DNA of 64,000 nucleotides. Source: Anaspis maculata. Taxonomy: Eukaryota > Arthropoda > Insecta > Coleoptera > Scraptiidae. A program made the translations under genes and the position numbers. Shown piece after piece: positions 11,788 to 23,796 of this stretch. Position 1 is the first letter of the stretch, and every line of letters begins with the position of its first letter. The notes below the pieces were generated by a model. It was not told where the DNA came from and searched no databases. It saw only the letters and a program-made list of their open reading frames with translations. The DNA lies in the NCBI GenBank assembly GCA_949128115.1, contig OX421965.1, positions 5,385,253 through 5,449,252 of the forward strand. The letters run 5' to 3'.

Positions 11788-14700
11788 ATGGCTAATCTGA
11801 TACAGTGGAACTGCAATGGCTACTATCCCAGATTAGAACGCATCCAACAGCTAGTTTCTGAACACTGTCCATCAATCCTCTGCTTACAAGAAACAAACCT
11901 AAAAGACAACAACCAGAATCCAAACATATCAGGGTACCACACCTATTTCAAAAATAGGAAAACTCACTTGATTGCTAGCGGAGGAGTCTCAATTTCCATA
12001 AAAAATGATCTACATCAACAAGAGGTACAAATCAACACCAATCTTGAAGCAATCGCTGTATCGGGTCTGGTGGCCAAACAAAATCACAATATGTAATTTA
12101 TACCTACCTCCTAATCTGAATTTTGAACCCAATGACCTAAAAAATCTACTAGTACAAATCCCTTCTCCATTTATACTTGTTGGAGATTTTAATGCCCACA
12201 ATCAGTTATGAGGATCCAAAGTTACCAACAACAAAGGGAAGTCCATAGAGAACATCATTAACAACAGCCCACTTCTATTTCTCCTAAACACGGATAGTCC
12301 AACCCACTTTAATAGACCTATTCGGTGAAAACGAGAGAGACAGACTTATACAGAAATCTGTGTGAGAAAAAAGACACAAAGTGAGTTGCGCGCGCATCTG
12401 AACGACCATCTAGGGAAATTCAGCATGGGGTTTGCGCTCCTGATATTCCCTGTAAGTTTCATTTTTGACAGAGCATGTGGATTAAGACTTCAACTGCCGT
12501 CATTTTGACGTTTACGCTAGTGAGAATTCACTGCTGAATGATGAGGTGACCTCCACTCAACATGGAACAAGATGTGTGCCAGGGCTACCCCTCTAAAGGA
12601 AGGAGAGGCAGAGACCGTGTAACCGCAAAACATACAGGTCAGCAGCATTCCCACCTATTACAGAACATGTATTCCGGGTCAACCTCATGGAAGAAGCTTT
12701 GCATCCTTTGTCACCGACAGCAACTCTTCGAGGGCCTAGAGAACTACGACTGTGACCTATAAATGCTCCCAGAAGGTGACAGTAGCCAAAGACAGGCCGA
12801 CCTGTAAGAATTTGTCACACTATCGCGGATAAAAACACTCGAAGGAACTGGGGGTCTGGGAGCTAGTTACTAGCTACGGTCCGTGGTCCGTGTTTTCCGC
12901 GATCGGGGACTTCTAACCACATCTTGTTGCTTTTAACCACTCTTCTTTCAAGGTGATGTTTGCAGGGATCACGCGTATATACCGTACACCTATCACTTTG
13001 ACTGTCTGACACTTTGACTTTGATTTTTCTAAGGATGTCATTTTTCACCATTTCACCTGCACCGTTATCATGGCACCGAGTCGTGCAGATGCGCGCGCAG
13101 ACCAGGTAAAACTGAATGGGTCTATTGTTCAACGGGAGGTTTTTCATGCATCGATCTAAGTTTCTGTGACCCGCGCATCGGTCCCTCACTTACATGGGAA
13201 GTGCCATCAGACCTACATGATAGCGACCATTTCCCAATCGTAATTAGCCCTAACAAAACCTTCGGTAATCAACGAGACTTTACACCTTTGGAAAAGTGGA
13301 GGAATGCCAAAGAAACAGACTGGGTCAAATTCCAAACTAGTGTCGACGAAAAACTGACAAATTTTCACATAGAAGGAAATACCAACGTCACGGTCGCTGC
13401 TTTCACTAACATACTAACAAAAGCTGCTGAACAATGCATTGGAAAAAAACAAATCACTCACAAACGGAATCCTGTTCCATGGTGAGATAATGAATGCAGT
13501 TTAACCACCAAACAATCAAAAACTGCCTTTAACAGATACAAAAAACACCCAACCATTGACAATCTAATAGAATACAAAAAATCACGCTTAAAAACCAGAT
13601 TAACTATAAAAAATTCCAAAAGACAGTCCTGGCAAGACTATGTATCATCAATTACCCCTACCATCCCTCTGAAAGAAGTATGGACCAAAATTAACAAAAT
13701 AAAAGGACAACATAACTTACCTTATCAAATTCCAGCACTAACTAATGAAAACGGTGAGATCACTACATCTAAAGACGAAATATTTAGTTAGCATCTTAGG
13801 GAACCACTTCTTCAAAACTTCCAGTGACCTACATTACAGTCCTGAATTTCTAAAGATCAAAAAGAAACAAGAAAAAGTCCCTCTGCAATCTGAGCCAACA
13901 GACAAACATGAAATAAACAACCCATTGTCCATAAAAGAACTTGATAATGCCCTAAACGATGTAAAAAATACCTCTCCGGGACCTGACCTGATCCCTTTCT
14001 CTTCTATAAAGAATCTCTTACAACAAGCACAACAAACTCTGCTAGACATATACAACAAAATATGGCTGAAACAAACCTTGCCTACTGCATGGAGAGAGTC
14101 CATAATATCTCCCATCCTAAAACCTAATAAACTTCAAACAGACCCTACTAGCTAGAGACCCATTTCGTTGACATGCACAATGTGCAAACTACTCGAAAAA
14201 ATCATAAGCAATAGATTAAGATGATACCTTGAGGCTGAGGGATATCTGTCACCCAATCAAAGCGGATCCAGGAAAAATTGCTCAACGATAGACAATCTGG
14301 TCAACTTGCAAAATGAAATTCTCGATGCCTTCGCTACTGGTCAAAAACTAGGTGCGGTTTTCTTTGACATAGAGAAGGCGTATGATACCACATGGAGATA
14401 CAGAATTCTTCAGGAACTACTCGAATGGAAGGTTCAGGGCAATATGTTTTCATTCATACAAAACTTCTTGACCGATAGAACCTTCCAAGTTCGAAAGAAC
14501 ACCACATCATCTCAATACATTCTCCATAATGGCATCCCTCAAGGATCAGTACTTAGTTGCTTACTCTTTCTAATAGCAATCAATGATGTGATCTCAGCAG
14601 TTGAACTCCCGATCAGGGGATCATTATATGCGGATGACTTGATGATCTGTTACAAAAACTCAAAGAATAAATGTCTTCAAGATGGTCTACAAAGAGCTCT

Positions 14701-16286
14701 GTCAAGGATTGAATCTTGGGCAATAGGATCCGGTTTCAAATTCTCTTCCTCAAAGTCCAAAATGATAGTTTTCTCAAGGAAAAATAACACACAATCATTA
14801 GTCCCTCTGAAAATGTATGGTTCTAACATACCACAGGTGAATAAGGTAACTTTCCTGGGGATGATATGGGATCAAAAACTGAACTGGGATATACATGTCA
14901 GGTCACTGAAAACTGAATGTTCCAGAAGACTAAACATATTGAAATGCCTTGCTCACCACCACTGGGGAGCTCGAAAAGATCAGCTACTCATGGTATACAA
15001 AGCACTCTTGAGATCTAAACTGGATTATGGCGCCATAATATACTCCTCTGCCTCGAAAACCACCCTAAAAAGACTTGACGCTATCAACAACTCAGCGATG
15101 AGACTGGTCACCGGTGTCTTTAGAACTACCCCAATTGAGTGCCTATTACAGGTCGCTGACGAACATACCCTCGAAATCCATCGAGAACATCAAATGGTCA
15201 ATTACGCATCCAAAATGTCATCCCTACCGGGTAGTTTTGCTTATCGATCTATGTTTACCAGAAAATACCACAACATCTACCACAAGAAACAAAGATTGTA
15301 CCAGCCCTATCATTACAGATTAACCAAAACTCTCAACTCAATGAATCTAGAAGCAACACACCCCAGCATGACCTTTTACAACTTATCTCTTAACTCTTAT
15401 CCAAAGGAATCAACTCCCACGATACTCTATCAAAACCTACATAAATGCATCATAGAACAATATCCTAAAACTCACACCCTATATACTGATGCTTCAAAAG
15501 GCACCAATGGGAATGGAGTGGCTGTTGTGACTTCAACAAGTACATACAAATATTATCTACCTGCAGATTTCAGTATATTCTCGGCTGAACTTTTTGGAAT
15601 AGTACAAGCTGCAGAAATCATTGACCAGAACACGGACAATAAGCACTTTACACTATTCACCGACTCGCTAAGCTCAATTCAAGCAATGCAACAACTCTAT
15701 ACTGACAACCCACTAGTATCAAGTATACAAAACACTTTATCAAAAGCAATCGGAACGGGTAAGCACGTTGAGATCGTTTGGTGCCCATCACACGTTGGTA
15801 TTCTTGGGAATGATAACGCAGATCTAAGCGCCAAAGAAGCTTCAAATACCACAGCGACAGGAAGCCAACCCAACATCATTTTCACAAATTACGACTTGAA
15901 AAACAATTACAAAAAGGCAATATCTGACAAGTGGAATCGCATAAAATCTGAATATAGACCACTTACTATATCCAGGCCCAACAAAACAAAAAATATTCAA
16001 TTATCCAGAAGAGAGGAGGTGGTCATTAACCGACTACTGACTGGACACTCAAAACTGACTCACTCGTATCTGCTTGAAAAAACTAATCCCCCAACTTGCT
16101 CTTCCTGTGCAGGACACCAGATCACGATAGGTACCTCACATTCTGTATCAGTGCATCAAGTATAAAAGCCACAGAGAGACAGCTGGATTCCACGATCGCA
16201 CCTCTCTAACAAAACTAATCGAAGAACACAGTTACAGACCATTGTTGAAATACATAAAAGACATCTCCCTCTATACAGAAGTCTGA
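11788..16286 (+). pseudogene. LINE ORF2: endonuclease, reverse transcriptase, RNase H
   Basis: AP endonuclease: MANLIQWNCNGY start at 11788, LCLQETNL, FILVGDFNAHNQL, and SDHFPIV after the insertion at 12313-13125. Reverse transcriptase: GPDLIPF, the palm motif FFDIEKAYDTTW, NGIPQGSVLSCLLF and catalytic YADD near 14627-14638. RNase H: LYTDASKG, SAELFGIVQA, FTDSLSSI and VWCPSHVGILGNDNADLSA. The C-terminal CSSC motif is followed by a frameshift near 16130, after which the other frame carries the rest of the zinc motif and runs to a stop at 16284-16286. Other damage: a frameshift near 12090; TGA for Trp near 12209, 13484 and 14221; a frameshift near 13790; TAG near 14154. The RT-RNase H part alone is open for 619 codons (14306-16165). 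The element cannot move by itself. Confidence 0.88.
12313..13125. mobile_element. 0.8-kb inverted-repeat element inside LINE ORF2
   Basis: The endonuclease frame stops at a THFN block near 12312 and resumes at STGGFSCIDL near 13127. The insert has imperfect terminal inverted repeats (TAGACCTATTCGG on the left, TAGACCCATTCAG on the right read inward) and subterminal inverted GCGCGCGCATCTG blocks near 12388 and 13090. No transposase is present. The target duplication is unclear, so the superfamily is unassigned. Confidence 0.7.
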
Positions 16287-16588
16287 ACTGCAAATTCAAA
16301 TAAGTACACGTCCGACCCACCTTTGAACGATCTAATAACTAGTCTACGGACTCTACCTATCTCATATTACAATGAGGCAGACTGTAGCGCGATGAGCGAG
16401 ATTACTCTCTGCTCAGAGAAGTTCGCCCCAGAATGAAGCGAATGGTCCGCTTGATCCACCTATAGATGCCTCATTTCACCACTGCAACAAATAATCAAAA
16501 TACACAAAACTATTGAGATACGGCCGGCGCTAATGACCACAGCAGTCGAAGCGTCGTGAAAAAAACTTGAGAAAAAAAAAAGTTATCG
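16287..16588 (+). other. LINE 3' UTR
   Basis: It contains the block TCTGCTCAGAGAAGTTCGC shared in part with the truncated copy at 6.2 kb, then GGCGCTAATGACC...AGCAGTCGAAGCGTC, which can form a stem and probably serves as the RT recognition end, then A-rich sequence to 16582. Confidence 0.6.
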
Positions 16589-16592
16589 ATAA

Positions 16593-16614
16593 TGTTACGA
16601 TATTTCGCGTACGG
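16593..16614. repeat. Solo gypsy-type LTR, left piece
   Basis: It begins TGTTACGATATTTCGCG and is preceded by ATAA (16589-16592). The rest of this LTR lies at 29954-30440, beyond the errantivirus-like element that split it. Confidence 0.75.
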
Positions 16615-17933
16615 TTTTACGTGTTTGTTTTTGAAAAAGCCTTTTTAAAAAATATTAACTTTATTAAACTGTGAAATAATTTAATTCGTACAAGTTTTAG
16701 AACGTAATAACGGATCGACAATTTATGCGTGCGACGTGCACTCGGTCATGATACAGAAAATTGTGTTGTTCGCTAACTGCATGAAGTCGTATATACCGGG
16801 TGATCATTTAAAAACTATCCACCTGCAATATCTCCCGATTCCTAGTGGAAATGTCTTTGAGCAAAAACAGGTCGATTTTTATATCGAGGGGGACATCTAA
16901 AACATAAATTGGAGAATTTATATCTTGGGCCCCCTCGCCCCCACTCACCCCAACTTTGAAATTTCAAATGACACCACCTACCTTGCGATACGTCAAATTA
17001 AAGAGAATGAAATTCTCTCTCTAAATAAATATTTTCAAATTTTTCAACCTCACCCCCTGTTTTTCCTAAAATTCTCTGAGTGTCCAAGTTAATATTCTTG
17101 ACCTCCATTTCCCTTCATTACAGTAAACGTCATCCTGCACAGCATCGAAAATAAAGATTTTCTATAAAAAAAGTGCCACCCAAATTTACCCCTTCGCTCC
17201 CCCCACCTGACCTCAAAAATTTAAAATGTCAATACCCACTTTGTAATACATCAAATTGAAGAAAATTGAATTCTCTTCCTGAAAAAGATTTTTTCACAAT
17301 TTTTAAAGCTTCCCATCTCCCCCCTAGAATACTCCAGATGGCCAATTTATTGAGGGAGAGGTAGAAAATTTCGAAAAAATTATTTTCGGAAAGAGAATTC
17401 AATTTCCTTTAATTTGATGTATCACAAAGTAGGTGGTGTTTTGTTAAATTTGGGAGTTGAGGTGGGGGAAAGCAAAGGGGGGAATTTGGGTAGCACTTTT
17501 TCCACCAAAAATTTTCTTCTTCGATGCTATCTAGGATGATGCCGACTAAATTGAGAAAAAAATAAGGGGTCCAGAATATAAAATGGGACAGTCAGAGAAT
17601 TTTTAGGGAAAAGGGGGTGGGGCTAAAAAAATTTGAAATATTTTGTCAGAAAGAAAATTCAATTTCCTTCAATTTGATGTATCGCAAGGCAGGTAATGTC
17701 ATTTGAAATTTCAAAGTTGGGGTGAGTGGGGGCAAGGGGGATGAATATAGAAATTTGCCAATATATGTTTTGGTTGTCCCCCTCGATATAAAAATCGACC
17801 TGTTTTTGCTCGAAAAAATACTCACTAAGAATCGGGAGTTATTGCAGGTGGATAGTTTTCAAATGATCACCCGGTATAAACAGCAGGGTGCTAAGTAAGC
17901 AAAACTAATCTTATTCATGACGGGGTCGTAACA
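16615..17933 (-). repeat. 3' LTR of the errantivirus-like element, interrupted
   Basis: Its two parts (16615-16795 and 17877-17933, plus a duplicated TA) rebuild the same 238-bp LTR as 29712-29949. A foldback element sits between them. Confidence 0.9.
16796..17874. mobile_element. Foldback element in the 3' LTR (TA target)
   Basis: It starts CCGGGTGATCATTTAAAAAC and ends with its inverted copy, flanked by TA (16794-16795, 17875-17876). The 5' LTR shows the empty site. Both halves are long imperfect inverted arms meeting near 17335, with internally repeated blocks such as CAATTTCCTT(C/T)AATTTGATG. No ORF is present. TA targets and terminal inverted repeats suggest a non-autonomous Tc1/mariner-group element. 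Confidence 0.88.
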
Positions 17934-17948
17934 CCTCCCCCTTTTAGA
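17934..17948 (-). promoter_or_regulatory. Polypurine tract
   Basis: The minus strand reads TAAAAGGGGGAGG immediately before the 3' LTR start TGTTACGAC, the standard position for plus-strand priming. Confidence 0.85.
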
Positions 17949-18187
17949 TAGAATTTTATAAAATTAACTGAAAATAAAAATAGAGGTAAATTTTTTAAAA
18001 TTCTAAAAATATAAAATTATTGACATAAAAGGTAAGTAAGCTAAAAACTGAAATAACAAAATCGTTAAGTACTAAAGACTTAAAATTAAAAGATTAAAAA
18101 TTAAAAGAAAGTGTCTTTTAGGGTCACGAGCACTTTTCACTTCGTATAAGCTCTGCTTTTAAACACTTCGCGCACTGCAAAGTTTGT
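17949..18187 (-). other. Env-PPT spacer
   Basis: An A-rich 3' untranslated stretch between env and the polypurine tract; no feature seen. Confidence 0.5.
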
Positions 18188-20140
18188 TCACAAGGCTTTT
18201 CTTCGCTGCCTCGTTTTTCTTGAGACGGCTGCTGCTTCCAGAGGCGTCTCTTCAGTTTGTAGTTCGAGTGTCGGTTGCAACTCGATGTTCCACTTGTGAA
18301 TAGATGTTCTACGGTGTGGTTTTGGATTGATATTGCAAAAGTTATAGATTTTTGCACAGCAACCCCTGTCGTCAGGTCTGGGGTTGTTAGAAGGTAAACT
18401 TTTCATGTAGCCAATGAAGTGGCGGCAACAGCCACATTTACAGCAGATGACTGTTACAATTATTATAACAAAGATGGTCAGGGTCCAGATGGTGGATGCG
18501 CTGAGGTACTTTGTTGCGAAGGGCTCTTGATTTAACGTTTTGAGTTCTTCTTCAAGCTCGCCAAGTTTGTGAGCGGCGACATTTAAGTCGTCCAAGTTGA
18601 ACTGGTTGATTTTAAGTGGTTTTAAATGGAACTCTTCTTTTGATGTTTGTTCCTCGCAGCATTCGAATGGAATTTGAGGGATGAAGTTCTCTTCTGTATA
18701 GTTGGAAGTTTGTTCTTCTTTAGCATATAGTTGATAAATGCCAGTATATGCATTACACCGTTTTTGTAACGTGATGAGTTTGTTGCCCTCCAGAAGTTTG
18801 GTGGTTGTACCTTGATTAGGGCAGGTGTAGGTAATTGCCAACTTTGATGGTAGGACTAGTAACCATTGGTTCTTGCCGATGTACTGAATGTTATGGTTGA
18901 TTACATTCATAATTAGTGGCTTGCATTTGTCGGAGTTTTGGAGTGTCGTGATGAGGATGACCTCACATGGTCCTTGGGTCGAGTCAAGAGGAATTAAATC
19001 TTGACACATGGCGGTTCTGTCGTCCATTTCTTGGCAAGTGTCGAGGTCATGGATCTTGATGTAAGTTCTCTTATCTTTTGATAATGCTATCATCTTTGAT
19101 TCGGGGATGATAGTATGGAAAAGGTTTGTAGAAGGATCTTTGGTTGGTACAGAGTAGAGATGGTAAAGGTCGAAGGTATCCTGATTTATTAAAGGTATTA
19201 TTATTACAAATATTAACCTGTTTTTTGTCTGAAATGCTTGAAGTTTAAAAAGATTTAATAACTGGGGAAGATTTTCCAAAGTGGGTTTGAATGGTAAGTT
19301 ATTTCGCGTTAGATGTCTATTGATGTCTATCAATTCGCTGAGTAAATTTCTAGGTTTAATTATCGATGGGTGGATTATTTTTAATTTCGCAAAGGTTAAA
19401 CTATTGACTATATCAGTAAGTTCTTCTGAAATTAATGTGAATGATTCTAGAAGTTGTTCACAATTATTCATCAATTTTAATTGATGCTCAAAATATTTTT
19501 GACTCCCAAAAAGGGTTTTAATTTCGTTTTCTATTACTTTCATATCTTCGTTGAATGTTTGTTCGTCAATTTGTAATTTTCTAATCGTTTCGTTAAAATT
19601 TCGAATGGTACTTGTTGTGACTTTAATTTGGTCTTTAATTAAGTTTTGAATTTCTGAATCGTCTCTTTCTAATTTGTCTATACATTTGCTAAAATATTCT
19701 CCGTCGGAGGCATCTAGATTTCCTGTTATAAATTTCCATACGGTTCCAACACCGTTTGCAAGTCCTCGTCTTACTCGGATTGTTTCGAATTTAATTTCTG
19801 TTAACATATTATCGATTTTATTTGAAATCGCTTTTAGAATATCAAGATGGGGTTTTATCGTAAGGGAAAAAGTTCGAAATCTTACATTTTCATCGTGTTC
19901 ATCTTTCAAAAGTACAGTTGTTAGGGTATTTAAAATTTGCAAATTATGTTCGTACGTTTCTTGTAAGTGATTAATGTCTTTATACACTACTAGTTTCAAA
20001 ATATCTGAAGTTATTTTTATTTCTCTCTCTTTTTCGTAAAATAGTCCTATGGTATTGTTTAGGTCTTTGATTTGGATATTGGAATAAGAAAAATTAATAA
20101 GGAATAGGAAAATAAAGATTTTAGATGGAGTCTTGTCCAT
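18188..20140 (-). CDS. env: Env-like protein (baculovirus F-like) of the errantivirus-like element
   Basis: This is a complete 650-residue ORF. A hydrophobic signal peptide spans residues 1-20. A furin-type site (RVRR, 122-125) is followed by the glycine-rich fusion-peptide-like region and the LDASDG motif (142-147) shared by errantivirus Env and baculovirus F proteins. A helix-rich region comes next, then many cysteines in the C-terminal half. A transmembrane segment lies at about 549-567, followed by a Cys-rich, then basic tail of about 80 residues. Such proteins sit in the envelope and mediate membrane fusion in relatives. It is the only ORF of this element with no visible break, while gag and integrase are broken and RT is gone. 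Whether it is expressed cannot be seen. Confidence 0.9.
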   Translation of the reverse strand: MDKTPSKIFIFLFLINFSYSNIQIKDLNNTIGLFYEKEREIKITSDILKLVVYKDINHLQETYEHNLQILNTLTTVLLKDEHDENVRFRTFSLTIKPHLDILKAISNKIDNMLTEIKFETIRVRRGLANGVGTVWKFITGNLDASDGEYFSKCIDKLERDDSEIQNLIKDQIKVTTSTIRNFNETIRKLQIDEQTFNEDMKVIENEIKTLFGSQKYFEHQLKLMNNCEQLLESFTLISEELTDIVNSLTFAKLKIIHPSIIKPRNLLSELIDINRHLTRNNLPFKPTLENLPQLLNLFKLQAFQTKNRLIFVIIIPLINQDTFDLYHLYSVPTKDPSTNLFHTIIPESKMIALSKDKRTYIKIHDLDTCQEMDDRTAMCQDLIPLDSTQGPCEVILITTLQNSDKCKPLIMNVINHNIQYIGKNQWLLVLPSKLAITYTCPNQGTTTKLLEGNKLITLQKRCNAYTGIYQLYAKEEQTSNYTEENFIPQIPFECCEEQTSKEEFHLKPLKINQFNLDDLNVAAHKLGELEEELKTLNQEPFATKYLSASTIWTLTIFVIIIVTVICCKCGCCRHFIGYMKSLPSNNPRPDDRGCCAKIYNFCNINPKPHRRTSIHKWNIELQPTLELQTEETPLEAAAVSRKTRQRRKAL

Positions 20141-20661
20141 GATTGATCTGTAACAATTATTTGTTCACAGATGACTAGATAAAACAATAAAGTTCTCAAT
20201 TATGAAATTAGCTGATACGATAAACCAACCTAGGAATTATCGCTAACACTACTAAATTCGTACTATAATTGAATTTTCGGTAAAGCCGAAGGATTTTACA
20301 GTCTGAATCCTAAGATGTTATTCAGATGACAGGGACAATTTGGTGACTTCCAAAATTGTATATCAGGGCAAATCTGAATTTGACCGCAATAAAAAAAATT
20401 AAAATGTTTTCCGTGAGGCGGGGGTTTGGCGGTTAATAAACCCAGCAGTTTTACAGGGAATAGAATTATGTGTATATAATCATAATTATGGGGAAAAAGG
20501 TGTTCTTTGAACATAATGGTTGACGTCTGCCAAACGTCGTCAGAGTTTTTCAAAAATTCTTGTATTGAGTCCTATTTAGTCGCCTTTTACGACACGCATT
20601 TGGATTTACGTCTGCTTTATTCTTAAAGGTCCCAAAACAGCAGGGATTATTTGTTAAATAC
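20141..20661 (-). other. Integrase-env spacer
   Basis: No gene is seen. On the minus strand near 20575-20605 it contains ATGCGTGTCGTAAAAGGCGA, a short block that recurs in many insect repeats. An env splice acceptor might lie here, but I cannot point to one. Confidence 0.4.
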
Positions 20662-21933
20662 CTAGTCTGAGGTATTTGGGTCTTGGTCTTCGTCTGATTC
20701 TATATTTGACGGTTTTATCCGGTCAAAGTTGACAGTCATATATTTATTATTGGAAGTTAGTAGCTCTACGCAATTCGGAGGTAAGAGTCTGGTTATTTTG
20801 TAGGGACCAAGATATGTGGGGGACAATTTGGATTGTCTTGATGGTTTTCTTAAAAACACTGATTGACCAAGTTTGTACTGAGGTCTATTTTCTTTTACAT
20901 GTTTGTCAAAACGTTCCTTTGATTTTTGTTTGGAACTATCGATATTGGAAATGACTTTTTTGTTAACATATTGTGCGTAATTTCTCATGAGTCTCTGGTA
21001 ATCATCTTGAAGTTCTGCTTCATTGGTAAAAATATTATCTCTAGATGGATCAATATGTCCAAAAACAATTTCCTGAGGGGTGAATTTGGTTGAAGCTGAC
21101 TTGCTAAGGTTATATGTTTTTATAGCGAAAGGTAGTGCGTCAACTACAGGTTTATGAGGATAATCGATGTGGAAACTTCTAGTAGAATCCATCAATGTGG
21201 CGTGAAAACGTTCCACTTGCCCATTAGATTGGGGATGATCAGTGGGACTGACAGTTAGTCTAATGTCGTACAATTCGATTAGATTTTTGAACGATTGGTT
21301 CATAAATTCGCTTCCGGCATCTACATGAATTTGTTGTGGTACAGGGTAGTGTTGGAAGTACAATAATAATTTATCAGTAACGCTTCTTGCTTGTTTGTTA
21401 GGAATTGGATAAGCCTGTGCATATTTTGAAAAGTTATCAACAATTGTCAGAAGATGTAACTGGGGATGTACGTCTAGTGTGTCCATGTTTATGTGTTGAA
21501 ATGGTCGTTCTGGTGTTTTTGTAATTACGAGGGGAAAATCTGTGTTTAGCCTATTAATCTTCTATTGATTACAAGTCTGACACCGTTTTACAAATTCTTC
21601 TATATCTGTTTTCATATTGGGCCATAAATGTTGTTCACGTATTCTTCGAAATGTTTCATTGATACCTTTATGTAAATTATTCTTTGAGGAATGTCATTTC
21701 GACATTATTTCGTTCTTTTCTTCAGGCGTTAGGTCTTTTTGCAATTTGATTATATCATGGCAAATATGGAATTTGAAAGTATCAGCGTTGAATAAATGAC
21801 TCAAAATTCTTTTCAATGGTAGGTGATTGACCTTGTTCAAATGATATTCTTTAGGTTCTAAATTTTCTTTGATCTCGTAGAGAAGTCTGAATAAATCTTT
21901 TTGAGAAAGTCTTGATAAATTGTCTACGGGCAA
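20662..21933 (-). pseudogene. Integrase of the errantivirus-like element, two stops
   Basis: All in one frame: a linker (PVDNLSRLSQKDLF) before the zinc-binding region, an HHCC-like domain (LHKGINETF, WPNMKTDIEEFVKRCQTC), then the catalytic core with D in INMDTLD, D in HVDAGSEF and E in NGQVERFH. The last two are 35 residues apart (DD35E). A C-terminal GPY-type module (YLGPYKITRL, FDRIKPSN) follows. Two in-frame stops interrupt it: a TGA near 21701 and a TAG near 21559. The longest open part is 20662-21486 (274 codons). Integrase would insert the cDNA into chromosomes; this copy is broken. The upstream side is cut off by the CACTA-like element at 21950. Confidence 0.85.
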
Positions 21934-22755
21934 TTTGATGAAATATGTACACGGTATAAAATCGGATAAAAGGAATATCTAATAAAAGTTAGATACATCA
22001 TTTTTAGTTACATTTATCTTAATAACCTAGATGAATTATCTTTTTAGTGATTAGTTGATTTCGATAATCTTTCTGTTATAGTTAATTTACCTAATTTTTA
22101 GATAACTCCCATGAATTTGTCTAAATATTCAAATGATTATATTTTACCATATTAAAAAGATAAAGTTACCTCGGAGTTTCGTGAGTCCCTCTCAATTTTT
22201 AGTGTTTTATCTTAAGTAATAAGATGAAATACCTGTTCTATTTATTTAGATAATTTATTTATTTTCTCAAGACAAATAACTAACGAGTTAGAGAAACTGA
22301 TTTCTGTACTTTGATAAATTCCTCTACAGATTTTGATAAATCATCTAAAGTATTAGAGAGTTTTTCGCAGAAATTAGATGCATCCTGTTTTCGGCAACTT
22401 CCGAGTGGTCGAACACGTCTTCGGTTCCGCCTTCCCGTTCCCGCTCATTAGTCTCATTACTCTGATGAGACGATGACCACATATTTGCAGACGCAGACGG
22501 TTTGACGCCACCCTCAACGGAGCAGCGCCAGCGGTGAAAAAGTGCAGTTGTCTTTGTGTGTTTCTCTATGGAGTACTTCTTCGGCAATACCGGCGAAGCC
22601 GACGCCACCGTCACCGAGATTGGAACGACGACCGTTTGTGCCACCGCGCCGCCAACATCATCGGCATCATTGTTGCCCTCCGCTTCCGCGTTGTATTTGA
22701 CGGCAAGATTGTCATTTAAAGCAAGAGGTCTCATCTGGCAAAAATTAAAAGTGCC

Positions 22756-23475
22756 TTTCGACACGGAGGAACTAAAAATCCACGGAGTGTATGGACATTA
22801 TTTTTTCGAGGAGAATTTCGTTCGGTATGGCAAATCAATTAAAACATTTAATTAAAGAACATCATAGATTACTAATGGATTTGTTTGATTTTAATCTAAC
22901 TCCTAAACATCACTTGCTGCTACATTACTCTTTGATAATTCGAACGATGGGTCCTCTTGTAGATTTATGGACGATGCGCTTCGAAGGTAAACATGGCTAT
23001 TTTAAAAATTTAGTTCATAAATTTAGGAACTTTAGAAATGTTGCAAAATTGCTAGCTGTTCAACATCAAAAACACTTTTTTATCACGTGGTCACAAAAAT
23101 TTTTAGAAGAAATTGAAATTACCGTTGGTCCTGTTTTACACATTAACAAAAAAAACCCGCACTGAAATATTAAGTAGTTTCAGTTTAGTTCAAAATCGTA
23201 AGGAATTAGTTTTTGTTAAATGGGTTGATGTAAATGGTACAAATTTTTGCAGAAATAGATTTATCTCTTCTTTTGACGATAACAGTGTCTTACCGGTTTT
23301 TTTTGAAATTAAATATATTTTTCTGTTAAATAGTACGCCTTATGCTGTTTGTTTGTCATGGGATACACTTTGTTTTATGGAACATTTACATTCGTACCAT
23401 ATTTCCAACCAATTAAAATCAAGTAACAGTTATTTTAATCTGACATCATTAGACAACATGCACCATCGTTTTTGA
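22756..23475 (+). pseudogene. CACTA-like transposase C-terminal region
   Basis: Overlapping frames read TEELKIHGVYGHYFFEENF, then KEHHRLLMDLFDFNLTPKHH, GPLVDLWTMRFEGKHGYFK, then after a frameshift near 23155 VKWVDVNGTNFCRNRF and a FFEIKYIFLLN end. The LTPKHH...H, GPL...W.MRFE.KH pattern is what I recall from EnSpm/CACTA-type transposon proteins of animals, in their C-terminal half. The catalytic N-terminal half is not present; upstream 22370-22750 is a GC-rich stretch with no matching frame. The ORF cannot be functional. Family assignment rests on memory of the pattern and on the element's ends. Confidence 0.55.
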
Positions 23476-23796
23476 AAAGCATAATCCATTCGATGAAAAT
23501 ATCGACCTAATTGTTTCTAAACAATCGTTATTTCCTAAGTTATAATATTATAGTAGCAGAGTTTTTGAATGATTTTTTTTTTCAATAAAATAAGTTATGT
23601 ATATTCAAAGCAATTTATCTTTCTATATACCTACCTATAATTTTAATTTTTATATATACAACCATTTGTCTAATTACTTAAGTAATCGTGCGTCAGCTAA
23701 AACTTTTCCTTAAAAAATGCAAATCTGAATTTGAGGTTATCCTATCTTTTCGTCTGTTTCATAGGTAATGTATAATAATGACTGTGGTCTTTTTCA

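Larger units (their letters stand above)
10380..16588 (+). mobile_element. LINE (I-like, with RNase H), near full length but broken
   Basis: The element has two ORFs, a gag-like ORF1 with a zinc knuckle and an ORF2 with AP endonuclease, reverse transcriptase, RNase H and a C-terminal cysteine/histidine motif, followed by a 3' UTR ending near a poly-A-rich stretch at 16562-16582. A non-LTR element with RNase H after the RT belongs to the I/R1/Loa/Outcast side of LINE diversity; I favour an I-like element. A related 3' end lies at 5795-6310 and a related ORF1 scrap near 54700. The 5' boundary is only approximate. Confidence 0.85.

Noticed and set aside
18124..18357. 77-codon ORF overlapping the env end
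   Set aside because: A shadow frame of env with no independent support.
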